Source: Anthopleura xanthogrammica (Eukaryota; Cnidaria; Anthozoa; Actiniaria; Actiniidae). Taken from it: 64,000 nucleotides of DNA. The notes beneath the pieces were generated by a model. The model was not told the origin of the DNA. It saw only the letters and a program-made list of their open reading frames with translations, and searched no databases. The stretch covers positions 62,001 through 126,000 of the forward strand of contig OZ025224.1 of NCBI GenBank assembly GCA_964019055.1. The letters run 5' to 3'. The position numbers and the translations under genes were made by a program. Position 1 is the stretch's first letter. Each line of letters starts with the position of its first letter. Positions 11,446 to 23,016 of this stretch are shown piece after piece.

Positions 11446-13128
11446 AATCTCACGTTCTGTTTCAGCTTTGTATGTTCAAAATCCTCGGTCTAAATCTAGT
11501 GAATCAGGAACAAAATAAACTACTTTTAAATTACCGAAATATTTTAGAACAACTGTGCCAAATGCTTCACTGTCCAGTAAAATCGACAATTTTAAATCAC
11601 CTCTTCCGAGTGAAAATAGTTATAAGTTGTTTTCGACATGCAATAAGCATATTAGTTATGGTGACGCACAAGAAGTAAAAACTTATTCCCAATTGTTAAA
11701 TAAGTAAAAAGTCAGAACTGCTTCTTATTTGATGGAATTATTCATTTGCGTCACTGACGATAATTATCGATAAAACAAAAGAATCCAAGCTGAGAAATAT
11801 TAATGAAGGTTTCCCTAACGATATTTGAAGAAATGAAAAGATTATAATAGTTTCAGTGTTGGATATTTCATCCTGCTTAACCTCAGTATTTAAAATCACA
11901 TCAATAAAAAGTTAAAAATCATTGAATATTCGTTGGTTGTATATACCTGTACGATATACTGAGTTTGTTGGCAGTTTCTCACACGGATCAGGTCACTGAT
12001 CGAGATTGGCCCAAATCAGTCAGTCAGTCAGTTTCACTGGTCTAAGGTAGCCTTAACCCAGCTGTTGTACGATGTGCACCTCTCTTCTATTTCTCGATAG
12101 AGTATTTTGTAACTGATGTATTTTCTATCAAATGTCAAACCAAATAATTGTACAGCGAAGTCTCGCGAACGTCCCTGATTGGTCGGTAACTTATACCAAA
12201 TATTTATGTCACGTGATGACCTTTTCGATGCATAAACTGTGTTAGCGTCGCTTTTGTATGTTCAAGAAAATGTTAATTATAGAAACATTCATAGTTTTTT
12301 TATCTTATTCTATTTTCAAACGGGGACATCATTAAACGATCTAAATTCCCTCTTAAGTTTAGTTGTTCGTTTATTGTTTCATGTACGTTCGAATGGTCGG
12401 ATAACATGGTTAGACAAAATATATGAAAAACATGCGTATTAAGATAACATATCAAAGGTTTCACTTTTTCTGTTTACTTGGCTCAGTTTTGGAGCATAAT
12501 CTGCTTTAAGAAAGGACGCGCTGGGAAAAAATAGATGCTCATTAATATCAATGAATGTTAAACAATTGACTGTTATGGCCAGGTTATTGAATGGAAAAAC
12601 ACATGTAACGTAATACAGAGCAAAAACGTATCAAAAAAGGACCGTAAATATTGGTTGAGAAAAACAGTCAAAAACACTTTCGGCTTTCCATTGCAATCTT
12701 ATCACCGGTCTCACATCATTGTTCTCGTGGATGAGGCATGTGTCACGTGATCCTTATCATAAGTCTCACATCAGTGTTCTCGTGGATGAGGCATGTGTCA
12801 CGTGATCCTTATCTTCAGTCCCACATTAGTGTTCTCCTGGATGAGGCATGTATCACTTGATAATAAAATAATAAATAAACAATGTGACAACATGCATCAA
12901 TATCTTAAAACTTGTTTTTTCCTTGAATGAGAAAACCTTCGGTATTTCAAAACTCTGGTGTTTGTTTATTCTACATCCGGCCGTAGTTTGGGCTTCCTGT
13001 GTCTTGTCACGGTCAGCGGTTTCTGTATTGCACCACAACAAGTACAGTACTAAGAACTCGATGTTTTTGTTTCAGTTCGAAGAGTTTATCTTACTATCCA
13101 CAAGAAAAAAGTAGATTTAGCAATATTT
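11446..13128. other. Divergent upstream region between the unknown gene and OTUD3
   Basis: This spacer separates two divergently oriented genes. It holds a TCACGTGA E-box at 12209-12216 and a 55-bp tandem repeat with further E-boxes (12706-12862). Short reading frames here have no coding character. The OTUD3 5' UTR should end just before 13129. Confidence 0.5.
12706..12862. repeat. 55-bp tandem repeat, three copies, with CACGTG E-boxes upstream of OTUD3
   Basis: The word gttctcgtggatgaggcatg recurs at 55-bp steps (12721, 12776, 12831). Copies 1 and 2 each contain tcacgtgat, an E-box of the USF/MITF/TFEB type. In copy 3 it is changed to tcacttgat. The array lies about 270-420 bp before the OTUD3 start codon. 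Confidence 0.85.
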
Positions 13129-16094
13129 ATGGCCAAAGGATATACAGGAAAAAGTAAGGGACAAAAACAAGATGAATCGGAAAGAAAGAGAGACGAAAGA
13201 AGTCGAAGAAAAGCACTAAAGAAAGAACGAGAGATCAAAGAATATTTAGAAAATGATGAAAACTTTGTTAGCTTTAAGAACCAGTTAGAAGCCGTTGGAC
13301 TGAAGATTAAAGATATTCTAGGCGATGGGTAAGGATAGGAGTATTATAGTTGGTAGTGAGCATGTCAACTTTACTAATAAGCACTTGGTTGAAATCTGGT
13401 TTAGAAACTGCCTGTTTCGAGCTCTTGGAGACCAGTTGAATGGAGATCATACTTCTCATGCTTATCATCGTAGAAATACCGTTCAGTACATGAAGGATCA
13501 TCGTGATGACTTTGAACCCTTCATGGAAGATGGCGTAACATTTGCAAAACACTGTAAGTCCATACAGTTTGTATATTACATGGTATTACATGGTTTGGGG
13601 GGGGGGGGGGTGGGGGCAGGGTGATAACAGCACTGCTGCTTTATTGATATTGATAAAAACAACTCAACTATCCATGCATCTGCTCAATCTGCCATTATAT
13701 TCCTTTTAGCTGAGCAAGTAAGAGACAACTGAAAATGACACAGTATAAATCTCAAATGTTTTACTTATTGTATGACACTTTTTAAAACTTTTAACTACGT
13801 TATTATCAAATTCTAAATATTTACTGAGGAAAAACATAATAGAAATCAGTCACCCAGGAGAAATCTGTAAATCAGATACAGAAATGTTCTAATTTACATT
13901 CAAATTTAACATGAATTTTCGTCAAGGTCAAAACTTTTAGTGGAGCATTAAATTGTATCCTACACAATATAGAAAATACAGCCAATCAGAAAGCAGGAAA
14001 GCCCTTGTATATTCAGCGGTATTCAACTGATTCTTCCTGTTAAACACTATGGTTCCACTTTTTCACAGTTGATTGGTTGTATTTTCTATGGTGTGGGATA
14101 AAATGGTTATACAATGGTGTGGGATAAAATGGTTATACAATGGTGTGGGATAAAATGGTTATACAATGGTTTCTTGTGGCAAACCGTGGATATCCCACTT
14201 GTCACTTGTATTTTCTTTGTATACACACTTGCTTAAAGGCTTGTGTGTATACTAGAAACTACGAGTGACTTGTGGGATATTCAGGAAACCATTGTATAAC
14301 TAGTATATATCAAATAATACAATATTCGCATCTGATATGAATGGGCTTTATAATAGCTTGCCTTCATAAATGCCCGTTATACAGATTGGCTGCTCATATA
14401 GTATATATAGCTTTATTGTCTTAAGGTTATATTGTAGATTATAGATTTGCAAGATCAAAACCTTATAGATTTAACCCTTACAAAATTTGTTTCTAAATTT
14501 GTTTTTCTCCCAATGTTATATAGTGGCCGAATTATCAAAACTTGGAACATATGGTGGTAATGATTCCATAGTAGCTTTTGCCAGGAATAATGGAGTTGAT
14601 ATTGTTATTCACCAACTTAACAATCCTCGATGGGTAATTCATGGAAGTGAGTTCTCCAAATCACAACAAAAAATAGAACTCCATTTGGCTTACCACAATG
14701 GGGAACATTACTCATCAGTGCGCAGATTAACAGACCCTGATGATGGACCAGCTTGGCAGTATAACCAGAAGAATAGTCAACTGCAGTCAGTGGTAAGGAA
14801 AAATAGGAATGAGTTAAAACACTCTTGGGCAGTTTTAATGAATTGGTATGTTTTCAGGAAAATCCTAAAGTAAAAGATAGTAAAAACAAGAAGAAAAAAG
14901 AAAGAAAGAAGAATGAAGATAAGTCAGATCCATCATCAGGGGCTGATGCAAAACCTTCAGAAAATGAATACATTGACGAAGCTTCTCAGGTTGTTATGGA
15001 AAACACTGGATGTCAGGTAAAATAATGTATATATGCTTAACAACAGGGATCTTGCATTATAGCATCATTTACAACCACTAACCAGAATCCCTGGTTTGCA
15101 CACTTTCTTTTGTTTAGTTAATTAGCACCAGTAGACCAACTTTTCAGCTCAGGCATAATGTTTTCCCATTTGTATCCATATTCATGTCTACTCATGCTCA
15201 AACGTTAAACAAAGACACAATGCTTTAGGGAATAACATGTGGTCTGTAATGGGAAAACATTACGCCCAAGGTAAATATGTCAGTAACAAAGAAAACTCAT
15301 AAAGCATGCTGGTAGTGGTAGTGAAATGACAGCATGATGCAGTTGGCGGGTATTATGTGTTCTAACATTCTTTTATATCGGTAGGACTCAGAATTAATAT
15401 GGCATACATTACAAGCTAATAATTATGATATACATGCTTCAGTAATGGAAATCTTACAAGTGATGTGTGTTCTCGAAGAACAAGGTGAGACTCTTGTCAA
15501 GGTGTGACTTCATATGATATGCACGATATTAAATTAACCATCTCAACAATTCCTCTGCTCTCTTGCGAATAAATAAGAAACTAATACCTTTATTTTTCAG
15601 AGGCTGATGGAGCTCTGTCAACTGAAATTGGTGTTGCCATTGAGCAACCGAGTAATGAATGTGTTACAAGAAACAAACAAGAAAGTGATGGAGCTTTTGT
15701 TGAATGTAACTCAGATGATGTGACCTCTAGAACTCAATTAAATCATATTGATAAAAATGACCATACAAAAGAGACCGGAAATACTCGTGAAGAGGATAAA
15801 AAAACCTGTGACAAACTGAAAGAGGATTTAGGAGAGTCGAATAGCGACCAAAAGATTGAAAATAATCCTAAGTTACATCCTGGTGCAAGACCAAAAGAAA
15901 ATGTTTCAAAAAAATCTCGTAAAAAGGCTCCTCATCTTACAAACAGACAAAGAAAAGAGCTGGCACGACAAGAGAAAAAAAAGCAAAGAGAAGAACGACG
16001 AGTGAATGAACGACAACATCAAACAGAAAGCGAAACAGTAGCAAATGATAATGTTAATACGGTTGTGGCAGATCTTGGAGCAGTTTGCATTTGA
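13129..16094 (+). CDS. OTUD3: OTU domain-containing deubiquitinase, OTUD3 orthologue
   Basis: Exons 13129-13328, 13405-13553, 14524-14792, 14858-15016, 15385-15484 and 15601-16094 sum to 1371 nt (456 aa; human OTUD3 is about 400 aa). The OTU cysteine-protease site is present: GDGNCLFRALGDQL with catalytic Cys at about residue 69, and GEHYSSVRR with catalytic His at about 178. A UBA-like helix segment (NNYDIHASVMEILQVMC) follows, then a long charged, lysine-rich tail (KKAPHLTNRQRKELARQEKK). Family members remove ubiquitin chains from proteins in the cytosol and nucleus. The N-terminus (MAKGYTGKSKGQKQDE) is basic and matches the family. AATAAA at 16455-16460 is a probable poly(A) signal. Introns 2 and 4 carry MITE-like elements. 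Confidence 0.93.
13955..14299. mobile_element. Nested palindromic elements and a 26-bp triplication in OTUD3 intron 2
   Basis: An inverted repeat (atagaaaataca...ccaatca near 13975 against tgattggttgtattttctat near 14075) is followed by three copies of a 26-bp unit starting tggtgtgggataaaatgg (14089-14170). A second palindrome follows at 14159-14299, whose ends (ttatacaatggtttc and its complement gaaaccattgtataa) form terminal inverted repeats. The layout suggests two adjacent non-autonomous elements with expansion at their junction. Confidence 0.65.
15153..15266. mobile_element. MITE-like palindrome in OTUD3 intron 4
   Basis: Left end gcataatgttttcccattt pairs with right end atgggaaaacattacgc. 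The internal word gaataacatgtggtctg recurs in a DNAJC16 intron (about 40960-41000) and an LZIC intron (48010-48167), so this is a dispersed family. Confidence 0.65.
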
Positions 16095-16520
16095 TCTTCT
16101 CACTTGCTTTTATCAACATGCAATCTAGTTTTCGCTATGATGCCACATGGAAATAATTTTTTGTTTCAACGCTAAGAATCATGGTCGTGAGAGGGGGACA
16201 AAACAGCAACACAAAGAAAACTGCGAAAATTTGCATTTTTAGAACTTAGAAAAGTAATAATAGCCATCAAACACCGTATATATTGTAGGATAAATAACGG
16301 TTTATAAAATGTTTGTAAACCAGACATATCAGAGCTATCAATTCAGCTGCAGGGTAAAATCAGTCCAAATGCTATTCGAGTGTTCTTCACCATTCTGTCC
16401 CCAGCTGTGACGTCATAGTGAAATAGAACAATTGTGTAAAGTTATTTCACATTGAATAAATGCACATAGTGTGTCATTTTTATGTTAATACACACGTCTA
16501 TTGTATCAACAATATAGTCG
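16095..16520. other. Tail-to-tail spacer, OTUD3 and receptor kinase 3' ends
   Basis: Holds the OTUD3 3' UTR with AATAAA at 16455-16460. The two genes converge here, about 425 bp apart at their stop codons. Nothing else was seen. Confidence 0.6.
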
Positions 16521-19500
16521 CTACACAAAATATGGACTTAAGTTATTGCTGGTTGTTATGGTGACACTGTGCTTTGCTGTATTGGGTGTTGCATTATCTT
16601 CCTCAGGATTGTCGTCGTCGTTGTACCCTGCATTATCATGAGTTCTAACTTCCATGTCACTTCCACAGGCATACTCAGAAAGTTCAATTTCTTCGTCATC
16701 GTAACTGTTATTGTCATCTTGGTCATGATCTTGGTTTTCAGAGAGATATCCATCATCATGGTCTCTTTCTTCTCGTTCTTGTCTCTATAACCAACAATGA
16801 AGTAGTTTAGATGAATTAAGTGAACGCAGATCAATACTTATAAGTTATCTCACCTGATAAAGTTCGCCGAGTTTGTCGACTAAACTAGAAAAAGTTGGTC
16901 GTTGTTTTGGATCTGGGTTCCAGCATTCCTTCATGATTACTTGTCTGTAGAGGATTAACATATGTACATTATACTGTGCACATCAAACATGATTTATACT
17001 CCTGCCATGCGTTACCATACGTACATGTCTCTTGACGTGTTTTCCTGGTTCTTTAGTCTATATCCTTGTCTTAGATATTCGAGGATTTGTTGTCCATTAA
17101 ACATTCCTGCGTAAGGCATCTGACCTGTCAAAGATGGTTTGCATGCTTCAATCGCTAGAAAACTTTTCTTTGAACATAAATTAATGCAGCTTACTGTAGG
17201 GGCAGATCCAGGATTTTGAGTAGCTTAGGGGGGTCACAAAATTTACGAGATGCACCTTTCGCTATACTAACGAACTAATTCCAAATTAGAAAGGGGGAGG
17301 TCACGGGCACCCGTTGAATCCCTTGGATCCGCCATAGGCTTACCTTCGTTTTCGATTTCCCACAATACAACCCCGTATGACCACCTGTAAAAAAAAAAAA
17401 AAAAAGAAATAGTTGGTTTCACTTTTCATTTCTGCTTACTTCGTGCAGCGCTACTTACACGTCACTTTCAGTCGTGTAGGTATAGTTTTCTAGAGATTCC
17501 AGAGACATCCAGCGTACAGGCAGAATCCCCTGTTATAATAGATGTAGATGTTGTATGTTATTCAGTGTATTGTACAAGCATTCGTAAAAATAGTTGACTT
17601 TACCCCATCACTGTTCTCATAGAATCCCATTTCATAGATATCACGTGAAAAACCAAAATCAGACACCATGGCAACCATGTTTCTACCAAGCAAGATGTTG
17701 TGAGCAGACAAATCTCGATGAACAACCTGATAAAGAGAGAAACTATAGCTACTCAGTCAATGAGTAACGAAGTTAACATTTTTGTCAGTGAACACACAGG
17801 AAGCCCAACTTACCCTGTTTTTTTCCAAGTGTGACATGCCTTTGGCAATATCATATGCAAAGCTCAGCTTTATTCCTGGAGTGATTGTCACTCTGTTGTC
17901 AATACTTTCAAGGTTGTTGTAAATAGGGGGGTTACGATTCTCCTTGAGGTAGTCCACAAGACAGCCGTTCACGGCATACTTTACTACCAGCCATGGAGAA
18001 CCTATGGCGATAAAATATTATTCACTGCAACAACACCTTAATATCAGAATGAGACTGATAAGGATGCTGATGGTGACTTGTTTGATTTTCAGTGCATATG
18101 GTCGTGTGGAGGGGTTTGCCGGGTATACTCAACATCATTTATAGTATTCTTGTGGTGCTCAGTATGAGACAGATAAGTGTGATGCAGGTGTAGTGTTAGA
18201 TTTTCAGTGCATGGTCGTGTGTAGTGGAGTGGTATACTGACCTTCCAGTGTACAAGCACCAATCAAGCTGATGATGTTTGGGTGGTCACCAACTGCTGTC
18301 ATAAGGTTGATTTCGTTGCACAAATCACGTAGCTCACGCTCGGTAGGATTGTCTTTTGGAAAGAGAAAAAAAAAAGTTAAACCATTATTAGAAGTCAAGC
18401 GCAGTTTCTAGTCAGTTCTTGCGCTTTGCTTTACATTGGGTTCCAGAGGATCTCTCGGTCCAGGGCTTCTCGGTTGTATGTTTCGTTGTTCTCTCGCGAC
18501 TGAGAAAAATGTCCAAGGTTGTGACGAAGTCAGTTGGAGCCACTGACAGGCCATATCATAATATATAAAATCATAATATGTACAATCAATTGGTAAAAAA
18601 AAAAACTACCTTTCAACATTTTTACAGCACATAAGATTTGGTCATTTTCCTCATTTCTCATGTCCAAGTAGGCTCTCTTAACAACACCAAATGAACCTGA
18701 TCCAAGTTCTTCTTCGATCAACAAGTCGTCACGGGGGATTTCCCGCCAGTCTTTAGTGATTTCGATGCCAAGAGCCTCGAACAAGTTTGCAGAATTGAAC
18801 TAAAGTAAAATTTGCCAGGATTATTTGGACGGCTGCGAATGGTTTTTCATCAAACTTAACCTTTTTAAAGAAGCATAGGTGTTACCTGTGTAAGATATTC
18901 TCTCTTCTTCAACCATCGCCTCCAGGCAACACCAATTATTATTGATGCTACACCAATCACTGCTGCAGTAACTGACAATGCGATGACAAGTGCTGTATTA
19001 CTAGATGATTTACCTATATGAATACACCAAAAGATGTTGGTGATGGAGTCAAATGTGTAGAATCATCTGTATGTACCACTTACCCTTGGTTTTGACGATC
19101 ATTGGTTGACTTGCACTGGACCCATAAGTATTAACAGACACCAAACGCATCAGATATTTGGTATCCAAATCCAAATCATTTACATTGACTTTTGTTTTGT
19201 TGGAGTTGACATTGACAGCATCGTAATAGAACATCTTGGTGTTTGCTTTCTTATACTGTATAGTATAGTTTGTGATTCTATATGGCTCATGGTAAAGTGG
19301 TGGTGACCAATATACTCTTACTGAAGTCATTGTTACGTCACTTTGCTTGACGTTAGCTGGTGGAGGAGGCAAGTCTGTGATGACAACAAATAACTTGGAT
19401 AGATTAGACAAACAAAAACAAAAAACCAACCCATTTACTATGCACGCAATCATATCCTAACTTTTGTCGAATATCATATGATCCTTTGTCTTTTGGCTGT

Positions 19501-22500
19501 TAAGTTAATACCTTTGACCAGTAGAAGACTAAAGTCCATTTTCCCAGATTTGCTCATTCCGCTGGAAGATCGTTTCACCATTCGACCTGTGATATCTTGA
19601 ACAATCGACCATTTTGGCAAGAACCGGCTGAGCACTTCAGCAGTAACGTAGAATTCAACGAGGACGCTTCCTTTCCTAGAGCATTAATTGTTGGGAATTA
19701 ATATATCAATTAAACTACAGGTACTGTGACAGACCTTTAGTTATGACTGACTTACATGAATCTAGAAATCTCGATCTGGTAAAATCTATATCCCGTCGTT
19801 TTAGTTTTTTTGAGTATTCTTGATACCTGTGGATTTAAAGAAATGTGCAACAAGTATTATTTTAGATATTTTATCGGAAGTTTTCTGTGTATTTTACACA
19901 GCATTGTTCTCTTCACAGTGGCTGTAGCTAAACCCTGCATAGGGCGGCTATAGCTTTCGAGATGCCAGTCAACTCACGGCAAACATATATAGTTTATGTA
20001 ATAGCTTAATAGGTCGTTTGCGCATCAGTGATGGCGTCATTTTGCTACCACTACCAAAATGCTTCACGAATTTTCTTTCTTATTCAAATTTGTGTTCCCT
20101 CATGAGAATAGTAGGACAATTGGTGCTAATGAACTGAACAAAAGAAATTGTGCGAGGGATTTTGGTAGTCGTAGTAAATGACGCCATTCCATGATATTCT
20201 CACCTTATTTATAACCCACGATGCAAGTTTTTGATACCTCTTAGATGTACTGTTTAATAATTGATCGTCAAACGTTTGCTGATTTAAGGTTAAAAGGAAT
20301 CGAATGGAGATAAAATCTAAAACATAAAAGGAATCAATAATGTGAGATAAATTTATAAAAGAGTATTCATTTAATGTTGCATGCGACATTACAAAAAATC
20401 CTAACGGGCAAACATCGTTGCCGTGCTGATGTACTTACTGTTAGGCATTGTCTGTACAGACACCGCACGACTAGAAGGGCCATCTCCATTCTCGTTGAAC
20501 GCCATCACCGATAAACTATAGTTTGTTAAAGGTTCTAGGTTACTAAGTTCAATAGAAGTAGCACTAGGAATCGTGGTATTTACGAATTGTTCTTCGTGTC
20601 TTCCATCCAGTTTGATGACAAAGATTCGAAATCCTCGCAGCTGACCATGAACAAATGGTAAGGGAAATGGACGCCATGTGAGAAACACTTTACTTGGACC
20701 TCTAGTATAAACTTGTAGAATAGTAGGCGCTACAGAGGGGACTGCATGAAACAAAATCAATGATTAGTGAAAATATAATGACGTCCATATGAATAGCCTC
20801 GTGAAGGAGGACATTTCTCTACATCACAGTACTACCATCTTATACTACTATTAGTGGTGATGATTACCTGGAGGAGGACATTTCTCTACATCACAGTACT
20901 ACCATCTTATACTACTATTAGTGGTGATGATTACCTGGAGGAGGACATTTCTCTACATCACAGTACTACCATCTTATACTACTATTAGTGGTGTTGATTA
21001 CCTGGAGGAGGGCATTTCTGTACGTCACAGTACTCCCATCTTATACTACTATTAGTGGTGTTGATTACCTGGAGGAGGGCATTTCTCTACATCACAGTAC
21101 TCCCATCTTATACTACTATTAGTGGTGATGATTACCTGGAGGAGGACATTTCTCTACATCACAGTACTACCATCTTATACTACTATTAGTGGTGATGATT
21201 ACCTGGAGGAGGGCATTTCTCTACATCACAGTACTCCCATCTTATACTACTATTAGTGGTGTTGATTACCTGGAGGAGGGCATTTCTGTACATCACAGTA
21301 CTCCCATCTTATACTACTATTAGTGGTGTTGATTACCTGGAGGAGGGCATTTCTGTACATCACAGTACTCCCATCTTATACTACTATTAGTGGTGTTGAT
21401 TACCTGGAGGAGGGCATTTCTGTACATCACAGTACTCCCATCTTATACTACTATTAGTGGTGTTGATTACCTGGAGGAGGACATTTCTCTACATCACAGT
21501 ACTCCCATCTTATACTACTATTATTGGTGTAGCACCAAGGTCCATTCGGTCCTTGTCCTCCAGGGTTACGACACCAGTTGGACGCGTTAACCAGTTCAGG
21601 ATACTGAGACCAAGAGTGGTTGTGACGATGAGGACACTGAGATGACCAAGACTGACACTCGTGACCTGATCTGGTTACACTCACGTTACCACGGTAACCA
21701 AGGCCGTTGCCATAGTAACATTCTAAGTAAAATAAGTGAATGTCAATGATTTTCAAGTACGGATTGAGATTTTTGCGAAACTCAAGCCACATATAATACC
21801 TATCTGGAGAACAGTACTTAGTACTTGATAGTCTTACAGGTCTTATGGTGAACCATCAAGTAGTTCTGTTATATATCATGCCGGTATCCTACCAAGTTTC
21901 GTTCCCAGGCCGGCACTATCGAGAAGGCTAACAATATCTGTAAATTCAAACTTACCAGTTGCTTGTAGCTTGTCCGTTTCAGCTGCAAGATAAATTGTTA
22001 GATCAGTTATCATACTCAGACTATACTTGATTAATGTTTAAGCGCGGTTCGACCTCTATATGTTTCGACTTCAATTCCCTCCAGTCCGTGCAGTGCAGCT
22101 TTAGCATTATAAATGAGCATGCAAATACCATGCAGATACTCGCTTTTCTTGATGCATGTGCATTCATTATGCACCTCGACGCATGTGATGGGTGTGGTGA
22201 GAGAGAACAATTATACTAATGACTTTATTTGAGTATGAGTAAACATTTTAAGATTGACTTACTGTTCGAGAATCTTGTGTGATAGCATTCAGGGCTTTCT
22301 CCACCATTTGTAAAATTCATATCTGAGCAGTTCATTATGTGATATTGCTGCATTAACGGCGTCGCGAGCTTTAGCTCTTGGGCGCACATCTTATAGACGT
22401 ATTCACATGACTCTCTACATATCGGTTGAGTAGTTAAATTTGCAGTGTTCGTATCACACTTTGGAAAACTCCATCGGCAATAAACATCATTAAAAGCTAA

Positions 22501-22936
22501 CACGCACTGTCTGCTAATACTGATTCTATATATCCGCTTAACCGTCCTTTTAACGATTTCTATAAGTTTCAAATCATTTTCCAATAGTCGTTGATCTTTA
22601 TGATTTATTTTGACAAGCAAATCACCAATAACGTCTTTGCAATATCCTCGTTTCTTTGAAGCATAAGTATGGCAAAACTTGAGTATCTGTTTATGACTGA
22701 CAGGAGATGATGCTGGAACACAGCTACAAAAATAAAATGCATGAAGGCAAACTATGTCAGTTCTAGATTACTGATATAGCAAATAGCTTATGTTATATAG
22801 ATCATTCACCTGTCATGTGATGCGTTGAAATTTGCATCTACAAAAGAAAAAAGGTTTCAGAAGCTCACTCTACATATAAATATGGATAACTATGAAGCAT
22901 CCGTTAAAATAACACTTGAACATGCAGTATTAACTG

Positions 22937-23016
<80 letters not shown>

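Noticed and set aside
13325..13624. A 99-codon plus-strand frame starting before OTUD3 exon 2
   Set aside because: It reads through intron 1 and out past the exon 2 donor; the spliced model restores the GDGNC catalytic motif.
21390..21645. Plus-strand frames repeating a YYYWC-like motif
   Set aside because: They read through the 67-bp minisatellite and the antisense of the kringle exon.
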